From the NCBI GenBank assembly GCA_003116975.1, contig BGKB01000076.1, forward strand, positions 1 to 64,000: 64,000 nucleotides of DNA, written 5' to 3'. This DNA is from Aurantiochytrium sp. KH105. Lineage: Eukaryota > Sar > Bigyra > Thraustochytrida > Thraustochytriidae. The notes below the pieces were generated by a model. That model made no database searches, was not told where the DNA came from, and was given only the letters and a program-made list of their open reading frames with translations. This document shows, piece by piece, positions 7,973-17,130 of this stretch; position 1 is the stretch's first letter; every line of letters starts with the position of its first letter. The translations under genes were made by a program, and so were the position numbers.

Positions 7973-10900
7973 CGCGCGCGACCAACTCGTTGCATCTGCT
8001 CCAGCCCAAGGGAACAGACAGCGCAGCACTGCAGCACTGCCCAGTGCTGCAGCGGCACTGCAACGAGGAGGTTCCGCAAAGAGGGCGCGACGCTGCGTGC
8101 GTGCGCAGGCGGTCCGAGACTGTGGCTCGCCTCCTCCACTCCACTCTCCCCCGGGCCGAGGCTGCGCTCCTCCCTCTCGCGCCTTTTAACGACCACGCCG
8201 CGGCGTGCACAACCCGAAGCATGGTCATGCAGAACGCATTTTCCATGCCAGGAGTCTGCGCAACGCATTTCAATCCCCCGGCCTGCGCAACGCAAATTCG
8301 CGGTGGCGGCGCTTTGGGTCTATACTATACTCTCTCTCTTACTTGTCACTGTTGTGAGTGAGTGTGGTTGGTTTCTCTTCGCGCAGGTTGCCGATCCAGG
8401 CGCGCCGGTGTCGTCGCGTCTACGGGGGTCACCCTGCACGTAATCCCGCGTTCCCAGGGACTCACACCCAGCCTACTTCATTTTTGAGCCTCGCTTGTAA
8501 CTCACCACAGTGCCCCCCTCGCGCGGCCGGAGCGCCGATCCAAGGTCGCTGGCGCGAGCAGATATTCAGCGCCGGTCCGCACTTCCAGCACGCAACTAGA
8601 CGTGTGGCAAGCGTCCCGTCGGCGCCGCGCAAGATTCGGAACCTGGCCCCGCAGTCGCTCGGCCGCGGCGCCCCGCCCCTCTCCATCCACCCATCGGCCG
8701 GCGCCCCGCAGCTTGCCGCTGTGGCCCGCAGCGCGGCCGGCGCCGTCTGCCCTCTTATCTCTATATCTGTCAGTCTCTGCTGGCGTTTCCTTCTTCGCCT
8801 TGCGCGTCCTGCTGCTCTCGCTCGCTGCTCCAGCTGCCGCTGCGCGGTTTCCGGCCTCTGCGTCTGCTTCTGCTTTTCCCCCCTTCGCGCCGCCGCCGTC
8901 CGTTCGACCTCGGTATCGGCCTTGCTGCTATGCGGGAAGTAAACAGACGCCTCCTAAGCCTAACTGCTCCTTCCTCCCTCTGTTTTTCTTCCTCTCCTCT
9001 CGGCCCGTCGATCCATTCATCCCGATCGTTAGTGCAGCCAGATGCTACTGGTCTTGCCTCGTCTTGCCTTGCCTTGCCTTGCCTTGCCCTGCCCTTCGTG
9101 CGGCTGCAGCGGCACGGGCCACGGCGGTCGAGTCGTCTCGAGACCGCGATCCGCGGCCGGGTCTGGAAAGGAAAGGAAGGCAAGGGTAGGGAAGGCAAGG
9201 CAAGGCGAGGCAAGGAAAGGAAAGGAAGGGCTGAAAGGGCGGAGAACGGCGCGGCCGCCAGTGGTCAATGGATCATCGGCCGACTGACTCACAAGGTCCC
9301 GCCGCAGTTTGGATTGCATTTTTTGCTTGCATGCATTTTGGATTGCATTTTTTGCTTGCATGCATTCATTATGCCATGGTCTTGCGTCTCCTGGTTTGTC
9401 TCGCGGTGCCTGTCTTCCATCCACTACGTCGACGTCGAGGCTGCGCTCCTTCCTTCCTTTTTTCTTCCGCCGTCCACGCCCTGGCGCCACCGAAGGTCCC
9501 CTTGCCGCTGGGAATGGTCCACTTGCGGCGCGCGAAGCTTGTGTTTCGATCTCTCTGCGGTTGCTTCGGCGCGTGCGCGAGCAGCCTTGAGCCCAGCCGC
9601 ATCATGAGCAGCTGCAGAGGAGGAAGGAAGGAATGCCTGTATGAATAGAATAAAACAAGCTATAGCCTATTAGTAGGCCTAGGAACAAGTAGATTATCCA
9701 AAGAAAGCAAGCGCGGTCGGTCTGTGCTTGCTTCCTCCCTTTCTTTCGTTGGTTATAACCATTCTTCCTTCCTTCCTTTTTCCCTTTCCTTTCATTCTTT
9801 GTTTCTTACTTTGTTCCTTTGTTTCCATCCGTGCTTTCGATTTCTTTCTTTGTTTCTTTCTTCCCCCTTGCCATGGCTTGGCTTGCTTGCCTGCCTTTTA
9901 TTACCCGCCCGCGCGCACAGACCCGGAAGCGCGCAGACGCTCGGCAGGCCCCGCGCGCTGCAGACCGAGAGACGCAGACTCCCCGCGAGGCGAGCCAAGG
10001 CACAGGGCGCTCGCTACCTCTGCGCGCGCAGCGGCAGGCACGCGGCTGGGTCGCGCGCGTCCCAGTCGCCGTCGCGGTCGATCACATTGTGACTGCCAGA
10101 GAGGCCGCCATCACATCGACCATCACAAAGCCCGCACACGCCGAGCCGCAGACCCGCGTCAGGCACCCGCGCGGAGCGCGCCTCGGCAGCAGCAGGCGCC
10201 CGCGCTCGCCTCCCCCGCGCCGCCCCTCCCTCCCTCCCTCCCTCCCCCCTCCCTTGCGCGAGCGCGCGAGCGAGCGCGCGAGCGGGGCGTCCTCGGCGCG
10301 CTAGGCGCGTGTTTTTCAAAACCTCATCGCGCTGGCCAGCCGGCGTCCGCCCCCTCGTTCGCTCCCTGGGCACCGGCGCCTGTCTCGCCGCGGCCGCGCG
10401 CGCGCGGCGCCTTCGACCGCCCGCCCTCGCGCGAGACAGGCCCTCCTCCTCGCCGCGCCTCGCATCCTCGTCCCTCCCTGCACCATCCATCCCTCCCTCC
10501 CTCCATCCCTCCCGGCGCATCCATCCATCACATCCTCCCTCCCTCCCTCCATCCCATCTCCTCGCCGCCGCCGCGCAGCCGCCGCGCCGCGCCTCCCCCG
10601 CGCACGAGCGCGCGCGGGCGGCGGGCGGCGGGCCGCGCGGTCTCGGAGCGTCTCGGGTCGAACGCCTCGCCGCCGCTTGGCTCGCGCTTCCTCGCGCGGA
10701 GGAGAGAGCGAGGCAAGCGCTCATTGGCGCGGCGCTGTAGAGGAGAGCAGCAGGCAGCAGCGAGAGGAACCCGCGCGCAGAACGAGAACGGCGCGAGCGA
10801 GAGCGCCGGGAGCCTCGCGCTTGCGGGCGCGCGGAAGCCAGGCCGGATCCGCGCGAGACCCGCGGGGATCTCCACGCGCGCACGCGCTCGAGCGGACGGG

Positions 10901-11433
10901 CCTGCGAGCGAGCGAGCGAGCCAGCGAGCGAGCGAGCTTCGTCTCGTTCCCCGCTCGCGCGGCGCGGAGAAGTGCGGCGCGTCGAGCGAGACGAAACGAC
11001 GCGACCGAAACGACGACCGAGTCGATCTCCATCGTCCGAGCGCTCCCCCCCTCGCTGGCTGGCTGGCTGGCTGGCTGACTGCACTGCACTGAAGACAACA
11101 CCCCTCGCGCGAGATCGGCGCACGGAGGGTGGCACACTGGCCAGAAGGGACCTGGACCAAGCGACCCGCCGCCGTTTCGCCGGTGTGGGGCCGCCTCGAG
11201 GGCCTGGCTCCTCGGGTCCCTCCTCCATCCCTCCCTCCCTCGCGTGCGAACCCGCACTGCGAGCGGCTCGTCGCGGCTCGAGGAAGCAAGCCAAGCTAAG
11301 CTAAGCCAAGCCTAGCAGCGCGCAAAAGGGCAAGCAAGCAGGCGGGCTGGCCTGCCAGGCCGGCTCAAGGGCGAGATCCCAGGCTGCGGAAGCAGGCAAA
11401 GCAAACAAGCAAAAAGCATCCTAGTGGAGCGCC
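7973..11433. other. 3.4-kb GC-rich region without a convincing gene
   Basis: The region lies between the divergent starts of polymerase eta (minus, 7972) and the pseudokinase (plus, 11434), so it contains both promoters and 5' UTRs. Open frames exist, the longest about 450 codons near 9728-11092, but their products are Arg/Ala/Pro/Ser-rich and recognisable as nothing; the same DNA is open in several frames, typical of GC-rich non-coding sequence. Direct repeats and pyrimidine tracts (CCTTG near 9060-9095, TCCC near 10220-10560) are frequent. A spliced gene or non-coding RNA cannot be excluded. Confidence 0.5.
9308..9365. repeat. 29-base direct repeat, two tandem copies
   Basis: Two adjacent identical 29-base copies (9308-9336 and 9337-9365), AT-rich with a TTTTTTGCTTGCATGCAT core, inside otherwise very GC-rich DNA. 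The ATGCAT core is itself palindromic. Confidence 0.85.
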
Positions 11434-13692
11434 ATGGCGACCGGCAGCCTCTTCGCGTGGTTGCGGCCGATGAGGACGCGCCGACAATCTCAGCAGCAAG
11501 ATGCCGCCGGTAGCAACTCCACCACAACCAATAACAACAACAACAACAATGATGATGAACGCGAACGCGAACGTGAAAGCGAGGACCGCCGCGACAAGAA
11601 TGACGCCAACAACCGCAGCCACAACCTGCCATCAACAAGACCCTCGTGGCGCGGACGCGAAATCGCCGATTACTGCCGCAAATATAGCAGCAAGTTTATC
11701 GGACACGCAGGAGTAACTGGGAGCTCTAGAGCAGGCGCGATGGCCGGAGCAAGCAGGCTCCACGCCGGAGGCCATCGCAACATCTTCGCCTCAGCGGCGC
11801 CATCGTCATCCTCGCGCGCCACGTCAGCCACTGCATCTGCCGGGAGTGTATCCACGACAGGAAGCACCAACCAAAATGACGAGGAAATGAAAAAGTTCCT
11901 CGAATCCGTCTCCGTCCTGCGCAACAGCAGGTCGCTAGAGGACCGAATGCTGCTCTTCGAAGGCGACTACAAACACGAACCCGTGTTCGTGCGCGACATC
12001 GCCCTGCGCGGCCTAGACACCTTTGACGGCGACGCACAAAGTCTGCAAACGACTCTCAATTGTGTCGAACATCTCTCACACCCCTGCCTTACGCGTGTCA
12101 TTGCCGGAAGAGTTATCCCGCACCAAGGGCGCCTCGTCGTGCTGTCGCAGCGCGCCGTCGAGAGCGTCGCCGATAAAATCTACAAGAGTCGTAGTCTTTA
12201 CTACGAGGAGACGCTCACCAAGGAAGACGCCATTAACATTTCCCTCGCCGTATGCGAGGCCGGAGAGTTCCTGCATGAGCAGGGAATCTGGCAGCTCAAC
12301 CTGAAACCCAGCAGCGTCCTCGTCTTTCCGGATAGCGAGACGCCCTTCAAGCTCTCCGAATCCTGCCTGCACCCAATGCTTCGTGGTGCATCGCTCGCGC
12401 GTCGCGGTCCAAACCATGGCGCCCACGGCTGCACCGTCCCGCCTGTGGCGCGGAGCTATGGCGCAACGGCGGTGTCTCCCTTGCACGACCCTGAAAATTA
12501 CCCTCAACGCGCGTACGGGGCCACGATCAACCACACCTTTCCCATGGGATTCTCCCTTGCCGAGTCGTTCGGTTCCGAGAACCCCGAGTATCTCGCCATT
12601 GAGCAGCTGGCTGGAGAGGAATACATTACGCCCAAAGCCGACGTCTTCTCCTTTGGCATGCTTCTCTGGCAGCTCTTGCATCTGCGAAACCCGTACCCGC
12701 CAGGCATGGGCCCCGTCCTCATCCTCAAGACTTTGCAGCAGGGTAATCGTCCTCACCTCGACATGAGCCTCGTCGGCATCGACAGTCCCTTGCGTCGCAT
12801 CATCGAGCTCTGTTGGACCTCTGACCCGGCGTTGCGACCATCCTTTTCTGACGTCCGCCGCATGCTCCTGGTAGCGCGCCAGATGCACGCCCAAGAGAGG
12901 CTTCCCGTCGGCGCCTTTGACGCTTCGTCTGTGATGCGTCCTATCCAACTTCGCGAGACGGCCGTGCGCGGCTCCCAGGGCAGTTTCACTGTCGAACTCG
13001 ATGACTACGAACACGTGTCACGCGAAGATGAGCCAAGCCACGGGCGTCCGATTTCAACATCCTCCTCGGCTTCCCTTCTCTCGTTGACCGCCCGTCCGCA
13101 CTTGTGCTCAGGGGGTTCTGTGTCGGATCCTGCGCTCGACGACCTCTTCGAGACCTCGGCGTCGGTGAGGACCCGTCCCCCGGAGATTGAGACGAACTTT
13201 CATCGAAGCGACACCTTTAGCAGTGAAGGTGGGTCCACCGCCGCCGCCGCGACTCCCGACAATGCTGACGTAAAGGCCAGTCGCGGCCGCAACGTCGACA
13301 CCAATTTTGAACACAACACGCACAAAGCAATGCTCTCGCCCGCGTGCTCCGAAAGCACCGAAACCGAGACCGAGGAGTCGCCCCTCTCGCCTCAGCACCA
13401 TGATGTCCCGTCGTCGCCAGTCTTTGCGGTTGGCGAGACGGCAACCGTTTGGCATGCGCCGACTCGCCAGTTTATCAACTCCACCGTGCGACGGCTCGAC
13501 GCTGAGCGACGCATGGTCGGCGTTGCGAACCCTGTTCGGCACGCCAATTACGCCTCGCGCCTCGTGTCTCGATCGTCCAGCTCGACGCGTTCTCGCGGGA
13601 GTGACGACACCCCGAGCCGCTGCGAGACCCCCGGCTTTGAAGAAGAAGACGTCTTTTGGGTCCATGAACATAATCTCATCGCCTACAGCTAA
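11434..13692 (+). CDS. TKL-like pseudokinase with C-terminal Ser-rich region
   Basis: 752 aa; the start has a strong context (gccATGg). A protein-kinase fold spans about residues 150-485 and its C-lobe is clearly TKL-like: ENPEYLAIEQL (APE region), KADVFSFGMLLWQLL, CWTSDPALRPSF. Catalytic motifs are degenerate: the HRD loop reads WQLNLKPSSVLV, with the catalytic Asp replaced by Asn and the metal-binding Asn by Ser. The DFG position reads KLSESCL, without Asp. No clear VAIK lysine or glycine loop is visible near EPVFVRDIAL. It is therefore probably a catalytically dead scaffold or regulator. The first 150 residues are basic and Ser/Asn-rich. The C-terminal 270 residues are low complexity up to about 660, then a conserved-looking end (VGETATVWHAPTRQFINSTV ... 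VFWVHEHNLIAYS) of unknown type. Confidence 0.85.
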   Translation: MATGSLFAWLRPMRTRRQSQQQDAAGSNSTTTNNNNNNNDDERERERESEDRRDKNDANNRSHNLPSTRPSWRGREIADYCRKYSSKFIGHAGVTGSSRAGAMAGASRLHAGGHRNIFASAAPSSSSRATSATASAGSVSTTGSTNQNDEEMKKFLESVSVLRNSRSLEDRMLLFEGDYKHEPVFVRDIALRGLDTFDGDAQSLQTTLNCVEHLSHPCLTRVIAGRVIPHQGRLVVLSQRAVESVADKIYKSRSLYYEETLTKEDAINISLAVCEAGEFLHEQGIWQLNLKPSSVLVFPDSETPFKLSESCLHPMLRGASLARRGPNHGAHGCTVPPVARSYGATAVSPLHDPENYPQRAYGATINHTFPMGFSLAESFGSENPEYLAIEQLAGEEYITPKADVFSFGMLLWQLLHLRNPYPPGMGPVLILKTLQQGNRPHLDMSLVGIDSPLRRIIELCWTSDPALRPSFSDVRRMLLVARQMHAQERLPVGAFDASSVMRPIQLRETAVRGSQGSFTVELDDYEHVSREDEPSHGRPISTSSSASLLSLTARPHLCSGGSVSDPALDDLFETSASVRTRPPEIETNFHRSDTFSSEGGSTAAAATPDNADVKASRGRNVDTNFEHNTHKAMLSPACSESTETETEESPLSPQHHDVPSSPVFAVGETATVWHAPTRQFINSTVRRLDAERRMVGVANPVRHANYASRLVSRSSSSTRSRGSDDTPSRCETPGFEEEDVFWVHEHNLIAYS

Positions 13693-14502
13693 TGAGCAAA
13701 ACTGGCACTTTGCCTCGGCTCTGAGCGGAGCTGCCTGTCGGTGGTGGCGGAGACACAGACCTCCCTCTCTCTGACTCCTCTTTTACGCAATCGCAATCGC
13801 AATCGCGGGCTTTCTCAGTCAATTCCTGGGCCTCTGCTGCTCCTTAGCTGCTCGGCTGAGGCTCTTCTGCGATCCTCTGCTTATTTGCTATAAATACCTG
13901 ACAATCTACGTATAGAACCCACCATTTGCTTCTCTTCCCTTCTCTTCTCTTCTCCTCACCCGGCGGCTGGCGCCGCGAGGCAGGAGGCAGTGCAGGCTGC
14001 AGCTGCCGCGTGCACGCGTCCGTGTGCATGTTCTTTCGGGGTGCGTGCAGTGCGAGCAGTGTAAGCAATGCGTGCCCACGGCACGACTCGCCGGTTGAGT
14101 TGAGCCTCATGCGTGGCCTCGCCCAGAGCGCTCTCAGAGCCTCTCAACCGTTCCAGCGAAGAACGAAAACCTGAACCGCGCTCTGCTGTTGGCCCAGTTT
14201 CCCGGCCACGGCCTGACCCGGGCGAGTTGTTGCTCCGGCGGGGGACGGCGCTGGCGGCCTGGCACGCACGCACGCACGCACGCACGCGTGGCAAACGCCC
14301 AAAGGCCCCAGCTTCGGAGGCCAAGTTGTGAAAAAGCAGAAGACGCCAGCCAGGAGCAGCAGCAGCAGCAGCAGCGGTGCGGACAGCAGCAGCAAGCGCG
14401 ACCACCAAGACGAGGATCGAGGTCCACCGTGTCCACAAAGGGAGGATGAAGGGGCTTCTTGCAGGCCTCGTCGCGCTCGGCGTCCTCGGCATGCAGTACG
14501 AA
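13693..14502. other. Spacer: pseudokinase 3' UTR and promoter/5' leader of the Dug3-like gene
   Basis: A TATA-like ctataaatac lies at about 13888-13897. A (GCAC)n run is near 14262-14286 and CAG repeats near 14357-14376. The reading frame of the next gene stays open from 14377, so part of this stretch may be translated if an upstream ATG is used (see that gene). Confidence 0.5.
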
Positions 14503-15573
14503 ATGTGCGATGCATGCAGATGGGCGCTGGCAGCGTCTCACGCTGCACCAATTCGCGCGGAAATGATCGCCACCGAGACCTCGCACGCACTCGCGACGCA
14601 AGCCTGGGACAAGCCTCACCTGCCCAAGGTGGCCGAGGGCAAGTTCTACACGGCCAAGGAGATCTTTGACAATCAGTGGAAGCACGTCGATGGCTGGGGC
14701 GTCGGTGCCTACGACCCGGAAACACTCAAGCCGCGCAGATATCGCAGCAGCGACGCGGCAGTCAACGAGACGGCGCCGCACGAGGTCGACGCCGCATTCT
14801 TGGCCGCTGTGCGCAACACGACCTCTCAGATGGTCATGACGCACGTTCGCGCCAGTTCTGCTGGCGAACCGGAGGAAAGCAACTCGCATCCATTTGTCTT
14901 TGGCCAACTTTTGTGGATGCACCACGGTGGCTGTCCGGACCACGATGCGCTCCAGGACGTCCTCAAAGAGGAAGGCGTCGAAAAGGATGAACACGCCGAA
15001 GGTGTCACTGACTCCGAGTACATTGGCGCTCTTTTTGCACACTACTTGGCGGACGACCTTGGCGACGCGGACGCGTCTGCGGCGCAAACGCTTGCGGAGC
15101 GCACAGAGTTTTCGCTCGACGAACTGCGAAACGCTCTGTACAAGACTGTACAAAGGATCCAAAAGCTCAGCGACGAAGCCGACGCCCCGAGCTCGCTCAA
15201 CTTCGCCGTTTCAGATGGTAAACACTTGGTCGCGACGCGGTATAGGACAAGCGACGAAGACCCTCCGACACTGTATTATTCCTTGGGATCTGATTGGGAC
15301 CCAGCGCTCGAACAATTTTCGGAAGTCTCCATGCCAGTTGGTGATGCACACGTGCTTCGCGGAGAAACCCTTTTGGTTGCCTCGGAACCGCTTTCGAAGA
15401 ACGAAGACGCCATGCGGACCTGGCAGCCGCTCATCAAAGACCAGATGCTCAGCTACGATCTCGAAGACGGTACCTTGCACCTTTATTGTTTGACAGAGCG
15501 TTGCGAACAAGATTATTTGCATCGCCGCGAAATGCATGAGGACTGTCCGCTCGTCGTCTCGCCTCGTCTGTGA
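14503..15573 (+). CDS. Dug3-like class-II glutamine amidotransferase
   Basis: 356 aa from the Met-Cys at 14503, close to the length of yeast Dug3, a subunit of the complex that degrades glutathione. Diagnostic motifs are VDGWGVGAYD, THVRASSAG, SNSHPFVFGQLLWMHHGG, TDSEYIGALFAHYL, LNFAVSDGKHLVATRY and LLVASEPL. Class-II amidotransferases use an N-terminal Cys as nucleophile; a start at 14503 gives Met-Cys, which Met-aminopeptidase could expose. A second Cys three residues later (CRW) aligns even better with the family's MCRFL start. Upstream in-frame ATGs at 14377 and 14446 would add an N-terminus; the one from 14446 is hydrophobic (GLLAGLVALGVLG) and signal-peptide-like. EgtC-like activity is an alternative reading. 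Family is firm; start and nucleophile are uncertain. Confidence 0.82.
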   Translation: MCDACRWALAASHAAPIRAEMIATETSHALATQAWDKPHLPKVAEGKFYTAKEIFDNQWKHVDGWGVGAYDPETLKPRRYRSSDAAVNETAPHEVDAAFLAAVRNTTSQMVMTHVRASSAGEPEESNSHPFVFGQLLWMHHGGCPDHDALQDVLKEEGVEKDEHAEGVTDSEYIGALFAHYLADDLGDADASAAQTLAERTEFSLDELRNALYKTVQRIQKLSDEADAPSSLNFAVSDGKHLVATRYRTSDEDPPTLYYSLGSDWDPALEQFSEVSMPVGDAHVLRGETLLVASEPLSKNEDAMRTWQPLIKDQMLSYDLEDGTLHLYCLTERCEQDYLHRREMHEDCPLVVSPRL

Positions 15574-16059
15574 CTCTTGCCTTTACCAATTTTAAAAAAG
15601 TGAAAAGAAAAGCTGGAGATAATTGACAGGATTTCCAAACAAGATGACAGCTTGCAATGACGAGAAAGCTTTCATGCGCTTGAAGATAATTGACAGGATT
15701 TCCAAACAAGATGACAGCTTGCAATGACGAGAAAGCTTTCATGCGCTTGAAGTCAAGATACAAAGTAGGAACATGAAAGGAAACGAGTGAATGCGTTCTC
15801 TTTGTTTCGGCCCGAGGTTCATTGACATCGCAATCACTATACATGAAAACGCCAATGCAGTCGCGCTTTCCAGTTGCTGCCAAGTGTTTTTCTTTGAGAA
15901 ATTCTATTTTATGGAGATTGGCGAGATGATTCGTCGCCGCTGCTTGGGAGGTGTGCGTTTTGACGTGCATCCAAAACCAAATAAAGACGTTTTTCATGAA
16001 GAAGCAAACTTGATTTACAAAGAGGGAAAAATTTATAAAAAGAGATTAGGATGTGCCGT
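15574..16059. other. Tail-to-tail spacer with a duplicated segment
   Basis: Convergent 3' ends of the Dug3-like gene and the first nitronate-monooxygenase-like gene. It is AT-richer than its surroundings and contains the 67-base tandem duplication. No coding sequence supported. Confidence 0.6.
15618..15751. repeat. Perfect 67-base tandem duplication
   Basis: Bases 15618-15684 and 15685-15751 are identical by eye, beginning gataattgacagg and ending atgcgcttgaa. They start 45 bases after the Dug3-like stop codon. Being perfect, the duplication is either recent or an assembly artefact. Confidence 0.92.
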
Positions 16060-17130
16060 TTAGAGCTTGGCGACGAGCTTGGCGTTGGCCTGAGTGATCT
16101 GGGCGGCCGTGGTGACCATCTCGTCAACAATCTCCTTGGCGGACTTGATGTCGTTGATGGCGCCAGCGTTCTTGCCCATGAGGAGCGGGGTGACGTTGAG
16201 GCGGTCCTCGAAGGTGATTTCCTTGCCAGACTTTTCCTTTTGCTCCATGTCCTGAATGGCCGGGAGCACGCCCTTGCCAGTGAGCTCGCGGATCTCCTTG
16301 CTCTTGTTGGTCTCCCACTCGTTCACGTACGGCGTGCGAAGCACACGGAGGGGGCGGCCCGTGTAAATGAGAGTGCGCACGGTGTCCTTGTAGCCGGCCT
16401 TGACGACGGCCTGCTGGTGGCGGGGCGGGGCGCCAGCCTCCTTGCAAGCAATGAAACGAGTACCGACCCAAACGCCGGCGGCGCCGAGGGCAAGGGCCAT
16501 GGCAAGACCACGGCCATCGTAGATGCCGCCGGCGGCAACGACGATAATGTCTTTGCCCGTGAAGGCGCTCTTGCGGCCCTTCATGGCGTCAACGACCTCG
16601 GGGATGAGCACACTGGTGGGGATATCGCCAGTGTGGCCACCACCCTCACCGCCCTGGGCAATGACAATGTCGACGCCAAGGTCGGCAGCCTTGACGGCAT
16701 GTTTGGGGGCACCGCACATGTTGGCTACGACGATACCGGCCTCGTGGAGCTTGTCGACGGCCCACTTGGGGGGCACACCGACGGCCGAAATGAAGAGCGC
16801 GGCCTTCTCCTCAATGATAATGTCGATGAGCGCGGGAAGGTTGCCCTTGGTGTAATCATAGTTGGTCTTGCGAGCGTTGCCACCGACCTGGGGCAGGAGG
16901 AGATCGACACCAAAGGGGGCGTTCTTGTCCTTGAGGTCTGCCTTGAGGTCGGCAATCATCTGGCGGAGCACCTTGGGCGTGTAGCTGACACCGCCGATGC
17001 TGCCAATGCCACCGGCGTTGCAGACGGCGGCGGCCAGGGCGGGTCCGGCGGCCTGGTTCATGCCGGCAAGCATGACCGGGTTGTCCGTCTTGAACAGCTC
17101 AGTGAGCGGGGTCTTGATCGTGAGACTCAT
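16060..17130 (-). CDS. Nitronate monooxygenase / 2-nitropropane dioxygenase family FMN enzyme, copy 1
   Basis: 356 aa from the Met of MSLTIKTPL at 17130, the start shared with the neighbouring paralogue; the 28 upstream in-frame residues are not conserved between copies. It has a TIM-barrel flavoprotein fold: PVMLAGMNQAAG at the N-terminus, AVCNAGGIGSIGG, GGEGGGHTGDI with the active-site His of the family, VVAAGGIYDGRG and GAAGVWVGTRF for FMN phosphate binding. Members oxidise alkyl nitronates using FMN and O2; the real substrate here is unknown. The ending NAKLVAKL is not an obvious peroxisomal signal. It forms a tandem head-to-tail pair with the gene at 18534-19604. Confidence 0.85.
   Translation of the reverse strand: MSLTIKTPLTELFKTDNPVMLAGMNQAAGPALAAAVCNAGGIGSIGGVSYTPKVLRQMIADLKADLKDKNAPFGVDLLLPQVGGNARKTNYDYTKGNLPALIDIIIEEKAALFISAVGVPPKWAVDKLHEAGIVVANMCGAPKHAVKAADLGVDIVIAQGGEGGGHTGDIPTSVLIPEVVDAMKGRKSAFTGKDIIVVAAGGIYDGRGLAMALALGAAGVWVGTRFIACKEAGAPPRHQQAVVKAGYKDTVRTLIYTGRPLRVLRTPYVNEWETNKSKEIRELTGKGVLPAIQDMEQKEKSGKEITFEDRLNVTPLLMGKNAGAINDIKSAKEIVDEMVTTAAQITQANAKLVAKL

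Noticed and set aside
9728-11092. 454-codon plus-strand frame in the GC-rich gap, and opposing 426-codon minus frame
   Set aside because: Both strands open at once, extreme Arg/Ala/Pro/Ser bias, no motif and no plausible start context.
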